A DNA stretch of 64,000 bases from Amphimedon queenslandica (taxonomy: Eukaryota > Porifera > Demospongiae > Haplosclerida > Niphatidae): positions 243,818 to 307,817 of the forward strand of contig NW_003546272.1 in assembly GCF_000090795.2 (NCBI RefSeq), written 5' to 3'. Positions 45,501 through 55,194 of this stretch are shown piece after piece. A program made the position numbers and the translations under genes. Each line of letters begins with the position of its first letter. The first letter of the stretch is position 1. The notes under the pieces were generated by a model. The model saw nothing but the letters and a program-made list of their open reading frames with translations, did not search any database and had not been told where the DNA came from.

Positions 45501-48500
45501 TGTTGAGAGTTTCTTAAATGAACACTAATTGCTATTGTTGAACCTTATTGCTAGGTTGTTATAATTCCATAATCTTGTTTTAGAGGTAGTCTTTGTAGTT
45601 CACTGTAGTAATACAATGCCAATTTCTAATAATTACAGATTTCATTGAATTATTTCTACTTTCCATGCAAGATGATTTATTTGTAAGGAGTTAATATTAG
45701 TTTCATAATTTTAATGATGCTCTTTGTTACTATCAATAGTCATAATTTACATCTATAAAATTAATCTCTAGTCTCTACTCTATTGGTCCTCTTCAATCTG
45801 ATAAAGTTATTACATTATAACTAGCCTATGAATACTCTTGGGTATCACATGACTAGTGAATGTGATGAGTATTTGCTTGAGCTGCTTTCTTCACCTTACT
45901 TTACTCTGAGATCTATTGACTTTTATGTTATTTTGGTTATTACATTGAGTGTATCACAGGCCTCTTAGTGTCCATGATGGAGGAGCAGTTAAGAGAAGTC
46001 AAGGTATCAGTCAATGGTGTTGAGTTACATTGTAACATAAAGGGAAATGGACCAAACCCTCTTTTATGTATCCCTGGAGCAACAGCACCAAGTCATTGGG
46101 TGTTTTCTTTACAATTGGAGTATTTTGGTAGAAGTGGTAGTGAGTATACAGTAATAGCTTTTGATCCAAGAGGATATGGACGCTCTAAACTAGCACCAAG
46201 GACCTACTCAATGACCCCAGAACATCATACAAAGATTGATGCAAGAGATGCACACCAAGTAATGAAGTCATTGGGGTATGAAGAGTACTTTGTTCTTGGT
46301 TGGTGTGGTGGAGGTCTCTCTGCTATTTATCTTGCTGCTCTCTTTCCTGATGCTGTTAAAGGACTTGTTGTTTGGGGATCCAGAGTGCGTTATACTGAAT
46401 ATGAAGTTAAAATAACAGAAGCTGGTAGAGATTTAATGACGTGGAATCCAGAGCATAGACAAGCTTTTGAAGATGTGTACGGATGCAGAAGTGCTTATCA
46501 GGCTGTTTGGGACCAGCTCATTGATTCTATCCATGCTACATATGAACATTTAAAGGATAAGAATGGTGAACTTTGCACTGAAGAAATGAAGCAAGTGAGC
46601 TGTCCAACACTAGTCCTTCATGGTGCTAGGGATAAAATGGCTACCTTATCTCAAGCTCAGCTAATCAATGAGTCTATTCCTAATAGTAAACTGATTGTGT
46701 TTGATCAAGGAACTCATTTTATTCACAAAACATCAGAGGACTTTAATCATACTGTTGACAGTTTCTTTAAAAAATTCATCTAATTGCTTGGCACTGTTAT
46801 TTAATTTGTTATTGATAAAATTGTTTTTGTATCTTACATGGAATTGATTTCATGACTCTGGGTCAAGGGTTAACATAATGTATTATTTGAACTCTCAATT
46901 TTGTAACTTTAGGGCCTGAAGTCATCCACACTTTGTTGTATAAACTATAGTACTACTATCAATGTAAATCTGTAAGGTTTTGAAAAATGCTATACCTCTA
47001 TATCAATAACTGTTAATACCTCTGTATATACCTTTCTAAAATTTCAATTATTTAATAATAAGCCTGGATTCCCCATTTTTAGCACTCTAAAGCTTAGAAA
47101 TAACTTTCCATTATCAATAGCAATCAAAGATTCTATTTCTAATAGTAAACTGATTGTGTTTGATCAAAGAGCTCATTTTATACATATCAGAACACTTCAA
47201 TTTTATTGTTGAGAGTTTTCTAAAGGAATGTGTTTAATTACTTGCTATACTTATTGTTCAACTTTATTGTTGGTGTCTTGTAGTACTGTTGGTATAGACC
47301 ACGTGTAGTAATACAGTATCGATTTCTAATATTGATTTGTAGGTTTGCTTGTACTTGTTCCAGCACTTAACTTTATTTTTGTAATTAGTATTTCAGTATA
47401 AGGTTTGATCTTTTGCACAGAAATGATAATTATGTGTTTGTAAGTTCAAATAAATATGAATCCTTTGCTTTTCATTATTGCGTTATACAGCACCTTCGAT
47501 AGCAATGCAAGTATTCTGGGCCCTAGCTTAATTGCTTTAGAAGCCATAGCTGTTTACTCACTGAATTGAGCTAATGACTTGCAGAATATGTAACTAATGA
47601 ATTGCTCTGACCTTATAAGCAATGATTAATTGTTTTGTTTTGGTTGGGATTATACATAAAGTGTAGTAGCTCTGTCTGAACAGTTTAGTATAATTCTTTG
47701 CCTTTGCTTTGGTTCTATAGTCTTGTTTCATCAGTTTTAACCTAGCTAACTTTCTACCAGCATTCATAATGGAGCAGAAGTTCAGAAAAACTGATGTGTC
47801 AGTAAATGGCATCAATTTGCATTGTATTATAAATGGAAGTGGACCAGAACCTATACTCTGTATTTCTGGAGCAGCAACACCAAGTGATTGGGCCTTTCAC
47901 TCACAATTGGAGTATTTTGGTAGAAGTGGTAGTGAGTATACAGTAATAGCTTTTGATCCAAGAGGATATGGACACTCTAAACTAGCACCAAGGACCTTCT
48001 CAATTACACCAGAACATCATACAAAGATTGATGCAAGAGATGCACACCAAGTAATGGAGTCATTGGGGTATGACAAGTACTTTGTTCTTGGTTGGTGTGA
48101 TGGAGGTATCACTGCTATTTATCTTGCTGCTCTCTTTCCTGATGCTGTTAAAGGAGTTGTTCTATGGGGATCCAGAGTGCATTATACTGAATATGAGGTG
48201 GAATTAGCTGAAAGCATTCGAGATGTTAGAAAATTTCAGTATGCACGAGTTTTTGTTCTGGTATATGGCAGTGACGCTGCTCTTCAGGCCATTTGGAACA
48301 AATTCACTGATTCTGTGCAAGCTACATATGAACATTTAAAGGATAAGAATGGTGAACTTTGCACAGAAGAAATGAGGCAAGTGAGCTGTCCAACACTAGT
48401 CCTTCATGGTGCTAGGGATAAAATGGCTAACTTATCTCAAGCTCAGCTAATCAAAGAGTNNNNNNNNNNNNNNNNNNNNNNNNNNNNNNNNNNNNNNNNN

Positions 48501-51500
48501 NNNNNNNNNNNNNNNNNNNNNNNNNNNNNNNNNNNNNNNNNNNNNNNNNNNNNNNNNNNNNNNNNNNNNNNNNNNNNNNNNNNNNNNNNNNNNNNNNNNN
48601 NNNNNNNNNNNNNNNNNNNNNNNNNNNNNNNNNNNNNNNNNNNNNNNNNNNNNNNNNNNNNNNNNNNNNNNNNNNNNNNNNNNNNNNNNNNNNNNNNNNN
48701 NNNNNNNNNNNNNNNNNNNNNNNNNNNNNNNNNNNNNNNNNNNNNNNNNNNNNNNNNNNNNNNNNNNNNNNNNNNNNNNNNNNNNNNNNNNNNNNNNNNN
48801 NNNNNNNNNNNNNNNNNNNNNNNNNNNNNNNNNNNNNNNNNNNNNNNNNNNNNNNNNNNNNNNNNNNNNNNNNNNNNNNNNNNNNNNNNNNNNNNNNNNN
48901 NNNNNNNNNNNNNNNNNNNNNNNNNNNNNNNNNNNNNNNNNNNNNNNNNNNNNNNNNNNNNNNNNNNNNNNNNNNNNNNNNNNNNNNNNNNNNNNNNNNN
49001 NNNNNNNNNNNNNNNNNNNNNNNNNNNNNNNNNNNNGGAGCAACAGGACCAAGTGACTGGGCCTTTCACTCACAGTTGGAGTATTTTGGTAGGAGTGGTA
49101 GTGAGTATACAGTAATAGCTTTTGATCCAAGAGGATATGGACACTCTAAACTAGCACCAAGGACCTTCTCAATTACACCAGAACATCATACAAAGATTGA
49201 TGCAAGAGATGCACACCAAGTAATGGAGTCATTGGGGTATGACAAGTACTTTGTTCTTGGTTGGTGTGATGGAGGTATCTCTGCTATTTATCTTGCTGCT
49301 CTCTTTCCTGATGCTGTTAAAGGACTTGTTGTATGGGGATCCAGAGTGCGTTATACTGAATATGAGGTAGAAATAGCAGAAGGTTGTAGAGATGTGATGA
49401 CATGGATTCCAGAATTTAGGATAATTCATGAAGACGTGTACGGAGGCAGAAATGCTCATCAGGCCATTTGGAACAAATTCACTGATTCTATTTGTGCTAT
49501 GTATGAACATTTAAAGGATAAGAATGGTGAACTCTGCACTGAAGAAATGAAGCAAGTGAGCTGTCCAACACTAGTCCTTCATGGTGCTAGGGATAAAATG
49601 GCTACCTTGTCTCAAGCTCAGCTAGTCAAAGAGACTATTCCTAATAGTAAACTGATTGTGTTTGATCAAGGAGCTCATTTTATACATATGAAACTGTCAG
49701 AACACTTCAATCTTACTGTTGAGAGTTTCTTTAATGATTTCATTTGTTAACATGATACTTTAATTTGTTGTTTATTGGCATCACATTATGCTATTACGTT
49801 TATTAAACTGAAACAAAATCATTATTTGTAACTTTATGAACGCTGCGAATTGATATTAGCATTGTACTTGCTATTATAATATTTATTATTGTTATTGTTA
49901 TTATTATTAATTAATAAGCATTATTTATTTTTAATTAGTTATGAAGATGATTATCCGGTGATATTGTCAGCCAATAACATCAGACCAAGAGCAAGGTCAC
50001 GCATGCAATGGGACCAACTCTCAGTTGGTCAGATTGTAATGGTCAATTACAATCCTGACCATCCTACTCAAAGAGGCTATTGGTATGATGCTGAAATTAC
50101 TCGTAAGGTGAGTGGGCGGCTTAATGGGTGTGGTTTTTACTTGTATATGTGTGTGTGGCATGTGACGATGTGAATGTTGTAATTAACTAAAGGATATTTA
50201 ACCCTTTGCTCTGTGTAATTTTACTTGTTTTAATTTTGTAGGTTTGTGATACTAAGAAGTTATACGTAAAGCTTTGTCTTGGGTAAGAGCATACTCCATA
50301 TATTGATGTATAGTAAAAATAAATATATGGGCTTTGTATGACATTGCTATTGTTTGTCGATATACCATCATTGTACATCTTACTGTAGCTATACATTTAT
50401 AATGTGTTTGTGTGTTATTTTAGTGTTGAGTCTGATGTGCAGCAAGAGTGTAGGATAAAGTTTATCGATGAAATATTTTCAATTGAGAGAAAAGAATCGC
50501 CCAATGAGCTGACAGGAGAAGGTGAAGCAAGAATGAAGAAACCTGATTGTGACTACTGCAAGGTATTGGAATCCTCTCTCTCTCAGACTCTCTGTACCTC
50601 TTTGTTTTTCTTCTCTTTTATCTTTTATTTCTTTTCTCTGTCACAGGATAATCCTTCTAGAAAGTGTCACCACTGTGCTTGCTCGGTCTGTGGTGGTAAG
50701 AATGACCCCGAGAAGCAGCTCCTTTGCGACGAGTGTGACAATGCTTTTCACCTTTCGTGCCTTGACCCACCTCTCGATGAAATACCAGAATCCGATGAAT
50801 GGTAAGCTCATTAGTGAATCAGCAATGGATTATTATTACATAAGCAATAGCCCATAATATGTATATGCAGGATTGAGTTGATTTTACTTAGACCTGTTTC
50901 TTGTTTATTTATTTTAGGTATTGCTCTGAATGTAAGACAGATACATCAGAGGTGATTGGGGCTGGAGAGAAGATGAGACTCACCAAGAAAAAGGCAAATA
51001 TGATTTCAAAGAAAGGCAACACCACGAGAGACTGGGGAAAAGCAAGTTTTTTTGGATTATGTCGTGACAGGTTCATGTTTATTGTTAGGGGATGGCTTGT
51101 GTTGGACGTACTAAAGTGTGCACTATTGTTCCATCTAATCATTTTGGGCCCATACCTGGTATACCTGTCGGAACTTTATGGAAATTTAGAGTTCAAGTAA
51201 GAGCAGTAACACTTACATCTATTTAGCTAGCGGGTTATAATTTTTTCACATATTTTTATTAATATTATGTAAGACGTTTAAGCTAATATGATCAAAATTG
51301 AATTTTTGACTTGGCCAATTACCCTGTATTATAATAGTATAGGCAAATTTCACAAAAAATTGGCCCAGAGAAAATTCTTAATTATTATAATATTTTCTGA
51401 TACATATACATGTTCTTATGCTGTGTAGCAAGTTTGAGCTGACTCCGATCACAATTGGATTTTTTACGAGTTTTTGAAGTTACTCAAAAATCGGGCCAAA

Positions 51501-53868
51501 GTCCCTGTACTATAAGTACAGGGACTTTGGCCAAATTTTGCCAAAAATGGCAAAGAGAGAACTCTTCATTTTTATAATTGTTTCTGATACATATACATGT
51601 TCTTATGTTGTGTAGCAAGTTTAAGCTGATTCCAAGTAAAATTTGATTTTTTACGAATTTTTTAAAGTTACTCCAAAATCGGACCAAAGTCCCTGTACTA
51701 TAGTACAGGGACTTTGGCCAAACTTTGCCAAAAATGACTAGGAGAGAATTCTTCAATTTTATAATTGTTTCTGATACATATACATGTTTTTATGTTGTGT
51801 AGGAAGTTTAAGCTGATTCCGATGATAATTTGATTTTTTTATGAATTTTTAAAGTTACTCAAAAACTGGGCCAAAGTCCCTGTACTATAGTACAGGGTAT
51901 TATATCAAAAATGGCTGGGAGAGGACTCTTAATTTTTTAATGCATATGAATGTTTTTATGGGGAATCTTTGAGCTGATTTTGAATAAAAGTGGCCTTTTT
52001 ATAAATTTGTCAAAGTCATGTTATGTACTGTAATATGTATTGCCATTGCTAGGTAAGTGAGTCTGGTGTTCATCGTCCTCATATTGCTGGAATTCACGGG
52101 AGAGAAAGTGAAGGATCCTATTCCATAGTCCTCTCAGGAGGCTATGATGATGATAAGGTGATGTCAACTGATGTCGTCAGTGATGTCATACTCTCTCAAT
52201 AGGACGATGGTGACGAGTTTGTCTATAGCGGCAGTGGTGGGCGGGATCTCTCTGGTAACAAGAGGACAGCCAAACAATCAATGGATCAAAAACTAACTGC
52301 TATGAACAGGTATAATAATATTATAATTTTATCATAATTATGTAATATTTTCTCCTGCATTTCTTTCTACACAGGGCCCTTGCTAAAAACTGCAATGCTC
52401 CCATTAATGATAAAACTGGAGCCGAAGCAAAAGACTGGAAGAAAGGGAAACCAGTGCGAGTCGTAAGCAAGTCACCTAGCAACAGACCACGCCCATTGCC
52501 GATATTTTGTGTAGGTTCGTAATCACAAAGGTCGTAAGACCTCCCAGTACTGCCCCAAAGAAGGCAATAGATATGACGGAATTTATAAAGTAAATTATAT
52601 ATGGAGTTGAACATTTTAATCCTCTTTTCTTTCAGATTGTCAAGTACTGGCCCCAACGTAATGACGAAAACTTTCTCGTTTGGAAATATTTACTAAGACG
52701 CGATGACCCGGTATGTAATTTCGCTTTTTTTTTGTTTCTATTGTCTTTTATGTTTATTAGTCGCCTGCTCCATGGACAAGCGAAGGAAAGAAAAATGCAA
52801 AGAAACTAGGCCTCACCCTCCAAGTAATGAATGATTAGTATAATATGTACGAGTGATACGTGTATGTGTCATCAATGTTAGTATCCTGAGGGGTATCTTG
52901 AGTCTCGGGCTAGCGGAAGTGGATCACAAGAGCAATCATCAGAGGATGAGAGGAGCACGCCTAGTAAGAGAGGCAGGAAGAGAAAATCTGATGGTGAGCA
53001 CAATAGCATTCCTGTAGCTGCTGTATTCCTTGCTTAAATGGGAGATTGTTTTGTGTGCTGATTGCTATATTTTTGAGTCTTTTAAGTACAGGATTAAGAC
53101 TGGTTTACAAAATTACGCTAGTCCTGACGTTACGTTGATGCTGGAATAGAATCTGGTTCTATTCTAGCAGAAAGCATGCATCAAAAATTCAAAAGGTCAA
53201 TTGCCCACGCATTTGATTAAAAATTGGTGGTACGCTGGCCTAACGTCATATTGTAAACCAGCCTTTACTCTCAGACAATCCTTATACTGTATGTACATAT
53301 ACTGGCTAATGTTCTGTTGTTATGCTGTCTGTAGTCCCTCTCTCCTGTCTTCCAGGTAAAGGAAGCTCTTCCCCAGCAGAGAAACTCAAGCAACCACGCT
53401 ACGACTTAAACCAGACTCAGAAAAAACTTATAAAACGCGACACTGCCAATTCTAAACTGTGGAAAGAGATTGTGGATTCAACCGGATCTGTATGTGATGG
53501 AGTAAATCCTTACCACTTACCATAGTTTTGCTATAGGCTGGCCTATTAGAAAAAATTCAAGATTCATTTACATGCATAGTGTGTCAAGAGCTGGTCTATA
53601 AACCTGTCACTACTCCCTGTGGACATAACATATGCAAAGTGAATCAGACACTATATTTCTTTCTCCCTCTTTATTTTCACTTTCAAATATGTCTCTTTTT
53701 CTTTTTCTGCCCTCCTTCCAGACTTGTTTACAACGTTCATTTAAAGCTCAGGTGTTCACTTGTCCTTCGTGTCGTCATCAGTTAGGAGGCCAGTACGAAT
53801 TGGAGACTAATGATGATCTCCAGTCTGTCCTCCTTGAGATATTCCCTGGATATGATGGAGGAAGATGA
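42599..53868 (+). CDS. UHRF1: UHRF1, E3 ubiquitin ligase for DNA methylation maintenance
   Basis: Twenty exons join in frame to 754 residues: 42599-42751, 43574-43726, 44009-44080, 44174-44316, 49939-50107, 50242-50282, 50424-50562, 50647-50801, 50918-51041, 51089-51196, 52053-52157, 52203-52309, 52375-52462, 52515-52589, 52636-52710, 52761-52823, 52882-52993, 53356-53489, 53537-53638 and 53722-53868. The order is UBL ([20 protein letters not shown]), tandem Tudor ([26 protein letters not shown]), PHD ([20 protein letters not shown]), SRA ([23 protein letters not shown] finger in [14 protein letters not shown]) and RING ([26 protein letters not shown]). UHRF1 binds hemimethylated CpG and H3K9me, and ubiquitinates H3 to recruit DNMT1. 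All domains are intact. One intron (51042-51088) uses a GC donor. The 5.6 kb intron 44317-49938 contains the hydrolase array. Confidence 0.97.
44734..45528 (+). CDS. BPHL-like alpha/beta hydrolase, array copy 1
   Basis: An intronless frame of 264 residues from ATG at 44734 ([14 protein letters not shown]). It resembles human BPHL (valacyclovir hydrolase): [13 protein letters not shown] in the oxyanion region, [13 protein letters not shown], the nucleophile elbow [19 protein letters not shown], acid HGARDKVA, base FDQGAHYLH. The nucleophile position holds Cys110 (codon at 45061) where BPHL has Ser. The family cleaves amino-acid and thiolactone-type esters; the substrate here is unknown. The gene lies on the same strand as UHRF1, inside its fourth intron. 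It has an upstream segment (AATACTCTTG...ATCACATGAC) shared with copy 2, so the promoters were duplicated too. Confidence 0.85.
   Translation: MEEQLREVKVSVNGVELHCNIKGNGPNPLLCIPGSSAPSHWAFSSQFEYFGRSGSEYTVIAFDPRGYGHSKLVPRTYSIAPEHHTKIDARDAHQVMKSFGYDKYFVLGWCDGGLSAIYLAALFPDAVKGVVLWGSRVRYTEYEVEIAEGDVNEFKYLPIVLPVYGSPSALQTVWDEGNDCVRAMYEHLKDKNGELCTEEMKQVSCPTLVLHGARDKVATLSQAQLIKETIPNSKLIVFDQGAHYLHSTLSEDFNLTVESFLNEH
45974..46783 (+). CDS. BPHL-like alpha/beta hydrolase, array copy 2
   Basis: An intronless frame of 269 residues ([15 protein letters not shown]; the second Met at 45977 is equally possible). The core is nearly identical to copy 1. The nucleophile elbow reads GWCGGG, with Cys in place of Ser (codon at 46304) and Gly instead of the following Asp. 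The Asp (HGARDKMA) and His (DQGTHFIH) positions are kept. The cap region between TEYEVKI and YEHLKDKNG differs strongly from copy 1. The upstream conserved element is at about 45825-45860. Confidence 0.85.
   Translation: MMEEQLREVKVSVNGVELHCNIKGNGPNPLLCIPGATAPSHWVFSLQLEYFGRSGSEYTVIAFDPRGYGRSKLAPRTYSMTPEHHTKIDARDAHQVMKSLGYEEYFVLGWCGGGLSAIYLAALFPDAVKGLVVWGSRVRYTEYEVKITEAGRDLMTWNPEHRQAFEDVYGCRSAYQAVWDQLIDSIHATYEHLKDKNGELCTEEMKQVSCPTLVLHGARDKMATLSQAQLINESIPNSKLIVFDQGTHFIHKTSEDFNHTVDSFFKKFI
47095..47350 (+). pseudogene. BPHL-like 3' end remnant
   Basis: Only the end of a copy survives. Sequence for [10 protein letters not shown], with a changed Gly codon, and for AHFIH lies at about 47135-47195. 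A shifted, shortened C-terminus and a 3' flank (GTAGTAATACAGTATCGATTTCTAAT) like that of copy 1 at about 45605-45640 follow. The 5' three quarters are missing. Confidence 0.75.
47769..48459 (+). CDS. BPHL-like alpha/beta hydrolase, array copy 3 (3' end in gap)
   Basis: Starts at ATG 47769 ([19 protein letters not shown]). The N-terminus is more diverged than in the other copies. It keeps GWCDGG (Cys codon 48096-48098) and HGARDKMA, and is open into the gap at 48460. About 40 C-terminal residues with the catalytic His are not visible. The cap segment ([15 protein letters not shown]) is unique to this copy. Confidence 0.8.
48460..49036. other. Assembly gap (N run)
   Basis: 577 unknown bases between copies 3 and 4. 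The flanking units are near-identical, so collapse or extra copies are possible. Any frame read through it is meaningless. Confidence 0.99.
49037..49750 (+). CDS. BPHL-like alpha/beta hydrolase, array copy 4 (5' end in gap)
   Basis: Open from the gap edge ([18 protein letters not shown]) to the stop at 49750, so about 30 N-terminal residues are missing. The elbow is GWCDGG (Cys codon 49265-49267), the acid HGARDKMA and the base DQGAHFIH. The cap ([14 protein letters not shown]) is closest to that of copy 2. Its stop lies 188 bp before UHRF1 exon 5. Confidence 0.82.
   Translation, partial: GATGPSDWAFHSQLEYFGRSGSEYTVIAFDPRGYGHSKLAPRTFSITPEHHTKIDARDAHQVMESLGYDKYFVLGWCDGGISAIYLAALFPDAVKGLVVWGSRVRYTEYEVEIAEGCRDVMTWIPEFRIIHEDVYGGRNAHQAIWNKFTDSICAMYEHLKDKNGELCTEEMKQVSCPTLVLHGARDKMATLSQAQLVKETIPNSKLIVFDQGAHFIHMKLSEHFNLTVESFFNDFIC
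51230..52030. repeat. Dispersed palindromic repeat, copy F (intronic)
   Basis: About four units of about 185-190 bp fill UHRF1 intron 10. The junction near 51686-51719 is a perfect 34 bp palindrome whose core is CCCTGTACTATAGTACAGGG flanked by CCAAAGT and ACTTTGG. Neighbouring junctions (51500-51535, 51873-51900) are close variants. Confidence 0.93.
53097..53264. mobile_element. 168 bp MITE with AGACTGGTTTACAA termini, TTA target site
   Basis: Left end AGACTGGTTTACAAAATTAC; right end (reverse strand) AGGCTGGTTTACAATATGAC. TTA lies directly outside both ends (53094-53096 and 53265-53267). A 3 bp TWA duplication suits a PIF/Harbinger-derived element. It is in UHRF1 intron 17, with no coding capacity. 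Confidence 0.82.
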
Positions 53869-54330
53869 TGATCAAATAGTCAGAGATCGATGGTTTCAGA
53901 CTTTCTCCCCATGCGTGCATGCATTCTTTATTATTAATTAATATTATAGTTCTTTTCATTTTCAAAAATAAATGTACTGTCTTATTGTTGTACTACATCT
54001 TTTCTCGAGTTGCTGCATCATCTTATTTTTGTTTGGTCCAACCCACTGTCTGAGTTAGCATTTTCTTAATGGAAAGAGATATAACCCTGTGGACAACAAA
54101 GGTTGCGATCTAAAGGCTCTTTTGAGGAAGGTAACAGCAAAATTTGTCATCATTAGTGTAGACTACTGGACTTGGACCGAGTTTATCAAAGTATCATAAA
54201 AATTGGCAGTAGATTTGAACCTCGAATTGATTCTCAACTTTACTTTCAACTCCTTGAACCTGCTTTGATAGTGTCATTAGTGAGGTAAGATATAAAAATA
54301 ATAGATCTAATAATTATTTTTGTACTAGAT
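53869..54330. other. UHRF1 3' flank and APOL-like 5' leader
   Basis: AATAAA-like words near 53968 suit UHRF1 polyadenylation. A probable leader intron of the next gene runs from a GTAAGA donor at about 54284 to TAG at 54327-54329. The segment at about 54025-54075 (TTTGGTCCAACCCACTGTCT) is repeated in diverged form at about 57080-57115. Confidence 0.5.
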
Positions 54331-55194
54331 ATGACTTACCAGTATCAGCGCCTGAATGAAGACGAAGGATTTCACAAGGCACTTGTGGTTTGTGGAAATT
54401 TTGAAGAGACTCTACGAGAAGCAATATACTGTCGTAAGGTTATCATCAAACACTTAGAAGACTTAAAAAAAGAAGTTGAAGAAAGCTACGATAAACATAA
54501 AAAGGCAACAATAGGAGGAACAGTTGCTACAATAACTGGATCTACACTTGGTATTGTGGGGTTTGCTGCTGGTTTCGTTACTTTTGGTCTTGGTTTCGGT
54601 TTAGCTGTTGCTGGTGGTGCGATTGCAGCTGGAGGAGGTTTAACATTGGCTGGCTCTCAAATCGGTTACCATATTGTCTCCAGCACTACTTACAAGAATG
54701 CACAGAAAGCCTGCGAGAGAGATAGAGAGCAAGCAGCTAACATTGAGAAGTATGGCGATGAGCTAGACAGCCACCTCGAAGCACTGGCTAACAAGTATAA
54801 AATGTCCAAAGAAAATATCTTTGAGCAACTGATGAGTAAAGGGAAGCTTGCAACAAATGTTTTGAAATATACCTACAGTGCTGGTCGAGGCTTTGATGTA
54901 GCAGGAGATGTCGCTAGGCTTGTCAAAGCTGGTGCATCAGGGGCTCGAACCACTTTTACTGGGTTATCAACTGCAGCCAAGGCATTTCGTATTGGAGGTG
55001 TTGTAATGGACGTTATATTCATTCCTATTGATATTGGCGTGATGGCTAAGGCTGCTTATGATGTTCACCAGTACAGGACCACTGGAGAGTCCAACTCTGA
55101 TATTGCTGAGAGGATAGGAGCAATGATTAAAATGCTAAGTGAAAATTTACAACAAATGAAGTCTTTCTTGAATGTGCTTGAAACAACCCATTAG
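54331..55194 (+). CDS. Apolipoprotein L-like protein
   Basis: A single coding exon of 287 residues. An amphipathic, charged N-terminal helix region is followed by a long glycine- and alanine-rich hydrophobic hairpin at about residues 60-115 (TVATITGSTLGIVGFAAGFV, TFGLGFGLAVAGGAIAAGGG). A charged helix and a second hydrophobic part (GGVVMDVIFIPIDIGVMAKA) come next. This arrangement and the 'TGSTLGIVG...GGGLT' pattern are characteristic of the APOL family, membrane-inserting intracellular proteins linked in vertebrates to innate immunity, ion channel activity and membrane dynamics. No signal peptide is seen, so it is probably intracellular. The function in this organism is unknown. Confidence 0.75.
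   Translation: MTYQYQRLNEDEGFHKALVVCGNFEETLREAIYCRKVIIKHLEDLKKEVEESYDKHKKATIGGTVATITGSTLGIVGFAAGFVTFGLGFGLAVAGGAIAAGGGLTLAGSQIGYHIVSSTTYKNAQKACERDREQAANIEKYGDELDSHLEALANKYKMSKENIFEQLMSKGKLATNVLKYTYSAGRGFDVAGDVARLVKAGASGARTTFTGLSTAAKAFRIGGVVMDVIFIPIDIGVMAKAAYDVHQYRTTGESNSDIAERIGAMIKMLSENLQQMKSFLNVLETTH

Noticed and set aside
48443-49130. Frames through the second N run, including a fused hydrolase
   Set aside because: The frame after the gap differs from that of copy 4 (49037-49750). The fusion is an artefact of the gap.
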